From contig JAPQWV010000651.1 in assembly GCA_027422505.1 (NCBI GenBank), forward strand, positions 124,001 through 188,000: DNA of 64,000 nucleotides. The letters run 5' to 3'. This document shows positions 55,900-64,000 of the stretch, in pieces. The notes beneath the pieces were generated by a model. It ran no database searches. It had not been told where the DNA came from and saw only the letters and a program-made list of their open reading frames with translations. Every line of letters begins with the position of its first letter. Positions within the stretch are counted from its first letter, which is position 1. Source of the stretch: Craterostigma plantagineum (Eukaryota > Streptophyta > Magnoliopsida > Lamiales > Linderniaceae). The position numbers and the translations under genes are program-made.

Positions 55900-56642
55900 A
55901 AGGGAATCTTTCGTTGCTTGATGCTAGTTTCTGTAATAGGATGGAATTGTAAGAAAATGATTGTTACAGACTACAGAGTAAAAATTTTTATTTCTGGGAC
56001 ATATTATTTATAAATATAGCAGGCCGTGTCATATAGGTCAGAAATTCAAGAGTGAAAAGAAAAAACTAAAATTTATCAATTTGCTCTCGTTGAGAGTCGA
56101 ACTCAAGACCTCCCGCTTACTAAACGGGTGCTCTAACCAACTGAGCTACGAGAGCTTGTTATACTGTTTTAAACAACGGCAGTTAGTTTTTCAATAATAT
56201 TTGAATCACTCACCAACCACCATTTATGATTATGTTTCTTCGCAACGTACTCGACTACTCTCGTTCATTTATTTCTTCAGCTTTTTAACTCGCTTAGGTC
56301 TCCTACTACTTTTTCTTCCTCAAAGCATATGCATATATATCTATCTTTCTTGTTATAGAAGTCAAAAATTTCTCAGCTCAGCTGTTTTGGAACTAGTTGT
56401 CTCTTGTTTACTTCTTCGCCTTCCATCCATCTTTCTCCTCCCTAAGAGTCTCCCAAAACAAACACGTGGCACCATTCTACCATTACGTTACCATCTGACT
56501 CACTGAATCTCCGAGAAAAACAGAAAAAAGGAAAGGAAAAAGAGTTGATGAAGCTTCATTTATATTAGAGAATGGCTTCTTCTCCACGTGAACAATCGGT
56601 TCCTCAATCCCATAATATTCTCGACAGCAAAGCAGTATTTCA
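55900..56642. other. Intergenic with tRNA-Thr between HHP and the GT34 pseudogene
   Basis: HHP 3' region, then the minus-strand tRNA (56083-56155), then about 490 bp of spacer with no other feature supported. Confidence 0.55.
56083..56155 (-). tRNA. trnT-AGT: tRNA-Thr (AGT)
   Basis: 73-nt cloverleaf on the minus strand. Acceptor GCTCTCG pairs with CGAGAGC; D-arm box A is TAGCTCAGTTGGTTAGAGC; the anticodon stem CCCGT/GCGGG holds the loop TTAGTAA, anticodon AGT; box B is GAGTTCGACTC. No intron. CCA is not encoded, as usual for nuclear tRNAs. A T6 stretch follows downstream on the minus strand (about 56060-56065) as pol III terminator. Confidence 0.97.
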
Positions 56643-57876
56643 ATGGCGAAGCACAACACCGCGTCATCCCAACTCTCGTCTCAGAGCCACGAGCTCGTTT
56701 CTATCACCGCCGCCGCCGTCAACCACCGCGCCGACGTCAAACCCAGCAACCCCCACTTTCTTCTCCGACAACAAAAAGAAGCACCTCGTCCCCTGCGCCG
56801 CAGTCGTCAGTTCCCAACCTTACGCACGACCCCATCGAATGAAAAACGTTCTACGACGACCCAAATCTGAGCTACGCCGTAGACGGTCCGCCCGTCAAGA
56901 ATTGGGACGAAAAGAGGCGCGATTGGCTGGAAAAGCACCCTTCTTTCCTGCCGGACTCTGAGAAGCGGGTACTTCTAATCACTGGCTCGCAGGCGGCGCC
57001 GTGTAAGAACCCAATCGGAGACTACTTACTTCTCAAGCTATTCAAGAACAAGGTGGACTACTGCCGCCGGCACGGCACAGAAATCTTCTACAGCAACGCC
57101 CTTCTTCACCCCAAGATGTGGTCTTTCTGGGCCAAAACGCCCGCCGTCAAGGCGGCGATGCTGGCCCACCCTGAGGTGGAATGGTCGATTCCGACGCCGC
57201 CTTCACCGACATGGATTTCAAGCTCCCTTTGGAACGGTACGGAGACCACAACATGGTCGTACACGGCTGGAAAGACATGGTCTACGAAGCCAAGAGCTGG
57301 ACGGGGATAAACGCCGGCGTTTTCTTGATAAGGAACTGTCAGTGGGCCATGGATTTCATGGACGTTTGGGCTGCGATGTCCCCTTCGTACGACAAATGGG
57401 GCGAAACCCTAAGTTCCCTTTTCAGAAGACAAGGTTTTTAAGGATTCAGACGATCAATCTGGCCTCGTCTATCTGCTGTTAAACGAAGGGGAGAAATGGG
57501 GAAAGAAGATCTACATAGAGAGCGAGTACTACTTCGAGGACGGAGAGCTTCGAGAACGTCGCCGAGGTAGAGAGGCGCGTGGGGGGACTGAGGAGGAGGC
57601 ACGCCGAGAAAGTGAGCGATGCTTATGCGAAACCGTGGGCGGAGAATGTGAAGGGTTTGGGGTTTGGGCAGGGGAGCTCGCGCCGGCCGTTCATCACGCA
57701 CTTCACTGGGCGATCGTAATCAGAAGTATTCGGGTCGGAGCTGCTTCGAAGGTATGCAGAGGGCTTTGACTTTTGCGGATACTCAGGTGCTGAGGAAATA
57801 CGGGTTTGTCCATACGGATTTGGGCGACCCGGCCGCGGTTAAACCGGCGCCGTTCGATTATCCGGCGGCGGCCTGA
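56588..57876 (+). pseudogene. GT34 glycosyltransferase pseudogene (galactomannan galactosyltransferase / GT6-GT7-like)
   Basis: Parts of one GT34 enzyme lie in order in different frames. Frame 2 reads NLTHDPIE then a TGA (56840-56842), then TFYDDPNLSYAVDGPPVKNW, LLITGSQAAPCKNPIGDYLL, KVDYCRRHGTEIFYSNALLH and AMLAHPEVEW. The next frame has MVDSDAAFTDMDFKLPLERY and HGWKDMVYEAKSWTGINAGV; the IWWV before VDSD is missing, fitting loss of about 10 nt. Further slips come near 57424 (before DSDDQSGLVYLLL), near 57540 (GYWVEIV block lost after ESEYYFE) and at 57709 (CQPCSG lost after FITHFTG). The end GMQRALTFADTQVLRKYGFV is intact. No membrane anchor is visible near the start. These enzymes add xylose or galactose to hemicellulose in the Golgi. 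With one stop and four frame-changing lesions it cannot make a working enzyme. Confidence 0.93.
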
Positions 57877-58624
57877 GAGGAAAAAGCTTTGGGATTTCTT
57901 GCTGACTTCTTACAAGTTTATGTAATAGAATAGAACTTGATTATTACTTGTGACGATCAAGAAAATAAGATTTTTATATAACGAAGTAATTTTAGCTTAT
58001 AGTACATTTGAGATGTCATTTAGGATAAGCAGGAGGAAGCTGCATGGTTTGTTTTGTTTGTCTAAGGTGCATCATATAACGACACAAATATATATACGGT
58101 GCACCATCTATTTGACATATTGTGCTTGCGTTACTCTATTTGTCCAAATTGAATAATCTTCCTATGACAGTAAACGTGGTCCAGCTAGATATTGGAATTT
58201 GTCGCGTTATTTATTACTTAAATTGGAAAGATCACATATATTTATGAATGGTAATGCTATTACGTTTATGCCAAAGTTGAGAATGATATTACGTATGCTA
58301 TTCACGAAAAAGGGGTCCTCTTATTGGGCCTTTTGTAGGGTTTCAATTTTGAGTGTTAAAATAATGCTTGTAGAAGGAGGTGGATTGCGTTGTATGAGTG
58401 TCTCTTCGTTATATAGATTCATATTTTAAGATCAATTTAGTCGAGACTTTTTGAATGTAACGTATAAGTAATTGACGATGGGCCTCAGTTGAGGCCGTCA
58501 CAATACAGCAAGTGCATTGAATTCGATGACTTGTTCCTTCTTTTCCAACTCGCGTTGACCTATAAAGTATCGACCTATATTTATGCAAATATGTGATATA
58601 TTTAATATTACTTAATAAATAGAA

Positions 58625-59033
58625 GTGACATCTACACATAAATTCATACTCGACTAAAATTTTTACAGATAGGTACCCATGTCAGAAGTTTTTAATGTTT
58701 ACCAGTTTCTTCAGTCACGCCGTACCTTCCTGTGTATGTATGGCGTACAATAACACGTTGATATGTGGTACCTAAATATGTTTGTACTGCGTACCTTATG
58801 TGTTAAAGATGGTGTATCTAAATGTGCTAATACGGCTTACCATTTTCTCAACTTGTGACGTACCACAATACTTGGATAGGGTACCTAAATAAATGTATTG
58901 TATGACGTACCTGCGGCGAATCGGGTACCTATCTGTAAAAATTTATTCTACTAGGTACCTACATATAAAAAAAATCTTACAGGGTACTAATTAGAAGTTT
59001 TTCCCAAATGGATATTTATGTGTAAAGACCCCA
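58625..59033. mobile_element. GTAC-array TIR element, copy B (409 bp), inverted relative to copy A
   Basis: Ends GTGACATCTACACATAAAT and, reverse-complemented, GGGGTCTTTACACATAAATAT match the ends of the element at 14926. The shared direct repeat TAATAAATAGAA flanks it (58613-58624 and 59034-59045), though the exact 9-bp duplication within it cannot be fixed. The interior has the same GGTAC-type units with AACACGTTGATATG-like spacers. Confidence 0.82.
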
Positions 59034-59068
59034 TAATAAATAGAATGTAGGTGCGCTGCTAACTTATA

Positions 59069-59309
59069 CTCCCTCCGTCTCAAACCATTTTATACATTTT
59101 ACTATATCGGGTGTCCCACATCTTTTGTACATTTCCATATTTAGTAAAAAACTATTACACACAATCAATATAATAATATTAAATATTCTTAAAAGACGTG
59201 TCAAAGTCTACAATTTTTACCTTTTCATCACACTATATTATTAAAATATTCAGTTTCTTAATTCTCGTGCCAACTCCCAAATGTCCATAAAGGTTTGGGA
59301 CAGAGGGAG
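59069..59309. mobile_element. Stowaway MITE, 241 bp
   Basis: TA-CTCCCTCCGTCTCAAACC on the left and GGTTTGGGACAGAGGGAG-TA on the right are inverted repeats with TA targets. The ATTAAATATTCTTAAAAGACG core is shared with the other copies. Confidence 0.93.
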
Positions 59310-59750
59310 TATAATAATACTAAACAATTTATACTCTTATATTAATGGCGAGGGAAAGTAAAGTATTTTTTGGTGCATCTATTAACCAATCATAATTTGC
59401 AAGGATTATTTCTTTTTATTTATTAAAAAGGTTAATTAATAAAGTTCTAAATAAAACTAAATCAAACATGATTACCCACTAATATTTGTCCTTCTATTTT
59501 TAGTATTATTATTACATAATTAAATATAAATAATATTGTATAGGACACACCTATGGGTGTGCAAAAGTACTAAGTTATATAAACTAGGAGAAGGGCTGCA
59601 TAGATGGCAGCAAAAATGTCAACTATCTTGCCAGGATATATGAATTTGGACATAAAGTTGGGACGGTCGTTATCTCAATATTTATGAATAGATACTATTT
59701 TATGCAAGTTACATGACCAACAAGGAGATTATCAAGTGGAATGAATAATA

Positions 59751-59751
59751 A

Positions 59752-59795
<44 letters not shown>
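59751..59795. repeat. (ATA)n microsatellite
   Basis: About fifteen uninterrupted ATA/AAT units, with imperfect units extending on both sides to about 59811. Confidence 0.93.
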
Positions 59796-59798
<3 letters not shown>

Positions 59799-60242
59799 TA
59801 ATAATTATTATATACAGTGTAAGAAATGATCATTTGTGCTTATTTCATTTCATTGCTTAGTCGTCGATAAAACATGTATATACGTAATCTACCTTTCTAA
59901 TTTTTACAATTATATATAGTATCGTATCGTCAGTAGAATTTAATTCGTAATTTAGGAATTTGCACCCTTACCGCATGGTTCCTGCTTGCAAGAGTTGAGT
60001 TGGCTTTCCCATCGACGATTTATTTATACTCGATATAAATCATATAATATTAATCTATTTTTAAAGCGTTTTCCTAATTCAGAAATTCAACAATAACGTA
60101 GGTTCTTGATCATCAAAGAACCGCACAGTGCCGTAACTTCTATATCTCTATCTTGAACATAAGCGTTATTATATGTCTTGACAATAGATTTTCTTCGACA
60201 TGGCTTAAATACACACACAAACACACAAAAATAGACATAAAT

Positions 60243-60662
60243 TCAGACAACCTTATTCGTCCTCAACAATAATAATCCCACCCCTTCATCATCATCGTCG
60301 TCACCAAAGACATGAATCTCCCTCTCCTCATCAATCCTCCCAAACACCGCCTTACGTGTGGGCCCCATAGCATCATCGATTCCTCCATCTACACCGTCGG
60401 AGACGGCTGACACCTTCTTCCTTGCCTTCGTCGAAGATCTCTCACTCAACTTATCAGCGTTTTCCGAGGAATTCGAACATAGATATGATCTTTGGACAGT
60501 AGCCATTTGTGGGGTAGGACATCCCATCGTATTGCCATAGCTTATCATCATATTGGTCGATCCCAAGACCGCGAGCGAACGGTCGTAGGCCCGTGAGAGG
60601 GCTTTGATCGATCCTCTCATGTATCTGATGAGTGCGCATGCCTTCTTAGGTTTCGAGACCAT
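60243..60662 (-). CDS. Hypothetical small protein, unrecognised family
   Basis: Intronless frame of 139 residues: MVSKPKKACALIRYMRGSIK, then ALSRAYDRSLAVLGSTNMMI, a Ser-rich region (LCSNSSENADKLSERSSTK), a basic stretch ARKKVSAV, then GPTRKAVFGRIDEEREIHVF and an acidic run DDDDDEG. The basic amphipathic start could be a membrane-contact or organelle signal. Support for a real gene: an upstream TATATATA on the minus strand near 60783-60790, higher GC than the flanks, and a T-rich leader. I do not recognise the family, so no function is given. A shadow frame on the plus strand is shorter. Confidence 0.6.
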   Translation of the reverse strand: MVSKPKKACALIRYMRGSIKALSRAYDRSLAVLGSTNMMISYGNTMGCPTPQMATVQRSYLCSNSSENADKLSERSSTKARKKVSAVSDGVDGGIDDAMGPTRKAVFGRIDEEREIHVFGDDDDDEGVGLLLLRTNKVV

Positions 60663-61128
60663 GGTTTTCTTTTTTTTTTTTTTTTCTTTTTTAATTTCAA
60701 GAATATATAGGGTTTTTATTTTATGTGTGACGAGGGTTTTTCATTTCCTGTTTGTGTTGGATTGAAGTCATGTGTGTGTCCTTATATATATAGTGTTGCT
60801 TTTCGTTGCAAGTACACTTCTACGTTATGGATTTAATTTAATTAATTATTATGAAAGAATATTTAATGACGTGATGAAAAAATGCATCAATAATAATACT
60901 AGGCGTGGGCCAGAGAGAGCAACATTTTAACAAAAAATTAATTAATAGTTGTCAGTCCATCCTTAATTAATAGACATGATTTTAGGATGAACGCAAGAAA
61001 GTAGCTTTTTGGTTGGTTGTTTGAAATTTCGTCGTATAACAAAGACTTTTTGTCAGAAAATTAAGTGGTAATAAATAGACCATTGTCAACTGTCAACCGA
61101 TGTGTTGCCTTGCATAAGATAATAAATA

Positions 61129-61399
61129 GAGTTAATTACGATTCAGGTCCGTTTCGGTTTTAAAATCGGATCCAGCCATGTCAGTATAAAATTTAGTTTT
61201 AAGGATCCGATTTTTGAAGTACCACTTCATTGTTCTGCAGTACCACTTCATTATTCTGCAGTACCACTTCATTTGTTCTGCAGTACCACTTCATTTATTC
61301 TGCATTACCACTTCGTTCCGGTCCCTAAAACTAATTCTTAAATTGACAGGGCCTGAAATCAATTTTGAAACAATAACGGAGTCTAAACGAAAATTGCCC
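61129..61399. mobile_element. Minisatellite-bearing TIR element, 271 bp, 9-bp target duplication
   Basis: TAATAAATA flanks it perfectly (61120-61128 and 61400-61408). Ends GAGTTAATTACGATTCAGG and the reverse complement GGGCAATTTTCGTTTAGAC are inverted repeats. Inside are five near-identical 21-22-bp units (GTACCACTTCATTGTTCTGCA type) at about 61218-61312. Confidence 0.9.
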
Positions 61400-61651
61400 T
61401 AATAAATAATATAGGGTTGGGGCTAAGCTATATAAGCTTAAAAGCAATGTCAACTTTCATGCTGGTGCCCAGCAGCAGTTTGAATGAGTTGAAATTCGAA
61501 ATTAAAATGAATCTATATTTGATGCAAGTAGCATGGCTGGATACATGGGGTGGCAAAAACAGGTATGTTTGATGATAAATAATATCGATATTATCTTACT
61601 CATATTTTTAGCAACAAGCAACTTGTTATATGATTTTTATCCAATATAATA

Positions 61652-61890
61652 TTCCATTCGTCCCAGCAACTTTATCACATAGGTTGCTGGGCACGCAAAT
61701 TAAGATGATATTATTATAATAATATAGTACAATGAAAATGTAAAAAGTGTATATTTTAACACGTCTTTTAAGAATATTTAATATTATTATATTGATTGTT
61801 TGTGATAGTTTTTTGCTAAATAAGGAAATATGATAAAATTATTGGAACGCTTAATGGAAAAGTGTGATCAAATTAGGGAGACGGAGGGAG
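61652..61890. mobile_element. Stowaway MITE, 239 bp, reverse orientation
   Basis: TA-TTCCATTCGTCCCAGCAAC on the left and ACGGAGGGAG-TA on the right. CGTCTTTTAAGAATATTTAAT is the reverse complement of the core seen in the copies at 41405 and 59069. Confidence 0.88.
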
Positions 61891-63116
61891 TATAGTTTTA
61901 ACGGTTGCATTTCCTCTAAATCGTAAGCCCATTAGTAACCAATTCAACCCACTTGATTGCCTATCCAGCCTATTTACGACCATGTCCAATTCAAAGTCGT
62001 TAATAAACGCAACAAATATAGATAAATAAATAGATAAATAAATAACTTCAAATGTAGTATTTGTATTGCACAAGCACAACATATTGAGTGATATTATTCT
62101 CTTATGATACATAACTAATTTATCTTATTAACTTAAATTAATTATTCTGCACAACGTCCAACACGTACGTTAATTGACGCATATTTAAGTGAACTATACA
62201 TGTATAATCCCGTGCATTGCACGGCCAACGTAAATAACTAAAATAAAGACAATATGCTGCTTTGGCTTTGCAAAATCAAAATTCAAATAATCATATTGAT
62301 ATCGAGCTACGATTGCCCAAACTGTTAACTGAATATGGAAGTGGATTCTTATTAGAGCACTTAATCTAAGGCTGACTATCGACTTTTATGTGAATGACCT
62401 TAATTAGTACCTTTGGAATATTACGTGGGTGCTTCCGTAATATATTATTGAATTTTAGCCGATAAATTACCAATAACAAAAATAAGTTATGTAATATTAC
62501 GTGGTTGCTTACGTAATCTCTTCCCCCATCAAAATCTACCATTTGTTTTAATATGACCAGAAATTTATATTCCTCCACGTCTTTTAATTGGTTGAAACTT
62601 CAACGAGAGCGATGATTAATTAGTAAAGTTGTAATTACCCATAAATTGATTTATTTACTAGGACTTGAAGAACAATGCTATAGGAAATGAGGTACTCGAT
62701 GCTCCATAAATCATAATTGATGCAGATTACTGCATTCAATGCTTCTGATTCAAAATTATAATTTTAGGTATGGGACATGCATCAATTTTTCTAGAAAAGC
62801 TATAGAAGCGTCGACGTTACTACAAAAAATATTTTTTATATACATTGCCATCAAAGACAATAATAGATAGGAGAAGAAATATTAATCAAACATCACGACC
62901 AACAAGACGCTGATGTCAACAGCAACTTCTATAACAAAACAGCCGACACCTACGACTGAATCTATATAAAATCTAGTGAAATTTGTGAAGTATTATTTAT
63001 TTTTTTTAGAAAAAATAATTTGCTGACTGTAATTTATTATCAACACATAACGTATTCAAATGACTTGTTCTCATTTTCGTACTGCGTTGAAATTCAACTT
63101 GGCATTCGTGCGTTTG

Positions 63117-63124
63117 TATAAATA
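63117..63124 (+). promoter_or_regulatory. TATA box of the VQ-motif gene
   Basis: TATAAATA 121-128 bp before the ATG at 63245, a fitting distance for a leader of about 95 nt. Confidence 0.6.
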
Positions 63125-63244
63125 CATTACAATTTACACCTAAAGCCAAGCACGATCACACACCATCGTCGTTCTATCTACTCTCTCCACAAAAATAGGC
63201 AAAATTCAAAATTTTATATTACTATTGTATTTATATAAAATATA

Positions 63245-63682
63245 ATGGAACAACAGTATTCTTACGCCACTAACAGTTCATGCCCTTCTTCCGACGAACC
63301 CATCATAAGGAATTTCAGTTCGAAAAACTTGAGAAAAATCCCACACAAAATAAAGAAAAAACCCGTTGCGCCAATGATCCCAACGCCGCCCAAAGTGTAC
63401 AACGTCGACGCTAAAGATTTCAGGGACGTCGTCCAAAAGCTGACGGGCGCGTCGGACTTCAGAACCACGCGGCTGAGAGAGGTGGCTCCGCCGCCGCTCA
63501 TCCTATCTCCGGCGAGGACAGGTGGATTTGGGGGGAGTGCGGCCGTTCAAAGTCCACAGCTAGGGTTTGGCTTGTCGCCTGCGTCGCTCGAATGGTGTGC
63601 GTCTTTTCTTTTGAATTCTCCTATTATTAATAATGTTGAGCAACCGAGTCTTAGTAATCTTACAGTGGAAACTCAGATGTAA
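63245..63682 (+). CDS. VQ-motif protein
   Basis: Intronless, 145 residues. The motif FRDVVQKLTG at 59-68 fits FxxxVQxLTG exactly. Ahead of it is a basic Pro-rich stretch (KIPHKIKKKPVAPMIPTPPK) and after it Pro-rich blocks APPPLILSPA and LGFGLSPASLEW. VQ proteins are plant nuclear (some plastid) co-factors that bind WRKY factors through the motif and are phosphorylated by MAP kinases at Ser/Thr-Pro sites; several SP/TP pairs are present here. Short VQ proteins with LSP motifs at the end are linked to defence, but this member cannot be placed precisely. The coding part is GC-rich relative to the flanks. Confidence 0.93.
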   Translation: MEQQYSYATNSSCPSSDEPIIRNFSSKNLRKIPHKIKKKPVAPMIPTPPKVYNVDAKDFRDVVQKLTGASDFRTTRLREVAPPPLILSPARTGGFGGSAAVQSPQLGFGLSPASLEWCASFLLNSPIINNVEQPSLSNLTVETQM

Positions 63683-64000
63683 TAGCAGTTGAAGTTGATG
63701 CTGTGTTCTTGCAACTATTTGGTAATAGTATATACGCTCGTGTTTATTATTATTGTTTGATTTTCTAGGACATGTTGAGAAGGTATTTTCTGCTTTTTAA
63801 GTTTTCCATATAACAATGGTAACTGTACAACTAGTAGAACGTTATATTTGGAAATATATTCGTCGCTAAACTACCACCTACCTATCCGATCTGATTTTAA
63901 GCTTGATACTCAATAATTGAAGTTGAATTATATGAGATGTGTGACTTATCACAAACATTCAACGGTATTAGCTATGATATCATCGATGAGAAGCTAACGA
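63683..64000. other. 3' region of the VQ gene to the window end
   Basis: 318 bp of AT-rich sequence following the stop codon. No further feature seen. Confidence 0.5.

Larger units (their letters stand above)
57877..60242. other. 2.4-kb repeat-bearing region
   Basis: Contains GTAC-array element copy B (58625-59033), a Stowaway MITE (59069-59309) and a long (ATA)n tract (59751-59795). The rest is AT-rich spacer with no supported gene. Confidence 0.6.
60663..63244. other. 2.6-kb repeat-bearing region before the VQ gene
   Basis: Contains the minisatellite TIR element (61129-61399), a Stowaway MITE (61652-61890) and the VQ-gene promoter with a TATA box at 63117. CCGTGCATTGCACGG at about 62210 is a short palindrome without other context. 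No gene seen. Confidence 0.6.

Noticed and set aside
61218..61312. Regular 21-22-bp repeats resembling a CRISPR array
   Set aside because: The units abut with no unique spacers, lie inside a TIR element with a target duplication, and this is plant nuclear DNA.
62200..62225. Palindrome CCGTGCATTGCACGG
   Set aside because: Single short palindrome with no flanking inverted repeats or target duplication; chance or repeat remnant.

Overview
This is nuclear DNA from a flowering plant, almost certainly a eudicot. Nearly every gene has GT-AG introns that can be spliced by eye into a protein of the length usual for an Arabidopsis-type family. There is a eukaryotic tRNA-Thr with a pol III terminator, telo-boxes and TGGGCC/GGCCCA elements sit in front of ribosomal-protein genes, and the spacers carry Stowaway-, Mutator- and hAT-like miniature transposons. 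The species cannot be read from the sequence; an asterid is a guess only.

Layout. 1-8.4 kb: tail of an amino-acid (proline-type) transporter, a YOS1-like ER-Golgi protein, a C2-domain protein, the PH-domain protein PH1, plastid ribosomal protein PSRP4/S31 and the GT64 glycosyltransferase EPC1. 8.4-13.2 kb: proteasome subunit RPN8 (ten exons), a 643-bp foldback element and a BAHD acyltransferase. 13.2-17.3 kb: gene-free and repeat-bearing. 17.3-30.1 kb: arginyl-tRNA transferase ATE1, a Yippee-like protein, ribosomal protein SA, an ELF4-like protein, an ankyrin/tandem CCCH zinc-finger gene with a one-base frame break, and an LBD21-like LOB protein. 30-33.2 kb: nested transposons. 33.2-46.1 kb: a second BAHD gene whose catalytic His is Tyr, RNA helicase RH18, a PYL4-6-type ABA receptor, a biotin-less BADC subunit of plastid acetyl-CoA carboxylase, an HMA copper-chaperone-like gene with a 9-nt first exon, and an unnamed 87-aa protein. 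46.1-49.6 kb: a long perfect-style hairpin and a hAT-like element inside another repeat. 49.6-57.9 kb: cyclin D5, a divergent RPL26/mitochondrial L12 pair, a heptahelical (PAQR/HHP) protein, tRNA-Thr(AGT) and a GT34 galactosyltransferase pseudogene with at least five lesions. 57.9-64 kb: more repeats, an unrecognised 139-aa gene and a VQ-motif protein.

The genes do not form a pathway or cluster; they are ordinary single-copy housekeeping and regulatory loci. The two BAHD genes are 20 kb apart, from different clades, and show no companion pathway genes. The accessory interest lies in (i) two families of short terminal-inverted-repeat elements that make 9-bp target duplications and carry internal arrays built on a GTAC core, (ii) the nested insertions, and (iii) the three damaged or altered genes (BAHD His-to-Tyr, CCCH frame break, GT34 pseudogene). 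I found no convincing new multi-gene system.
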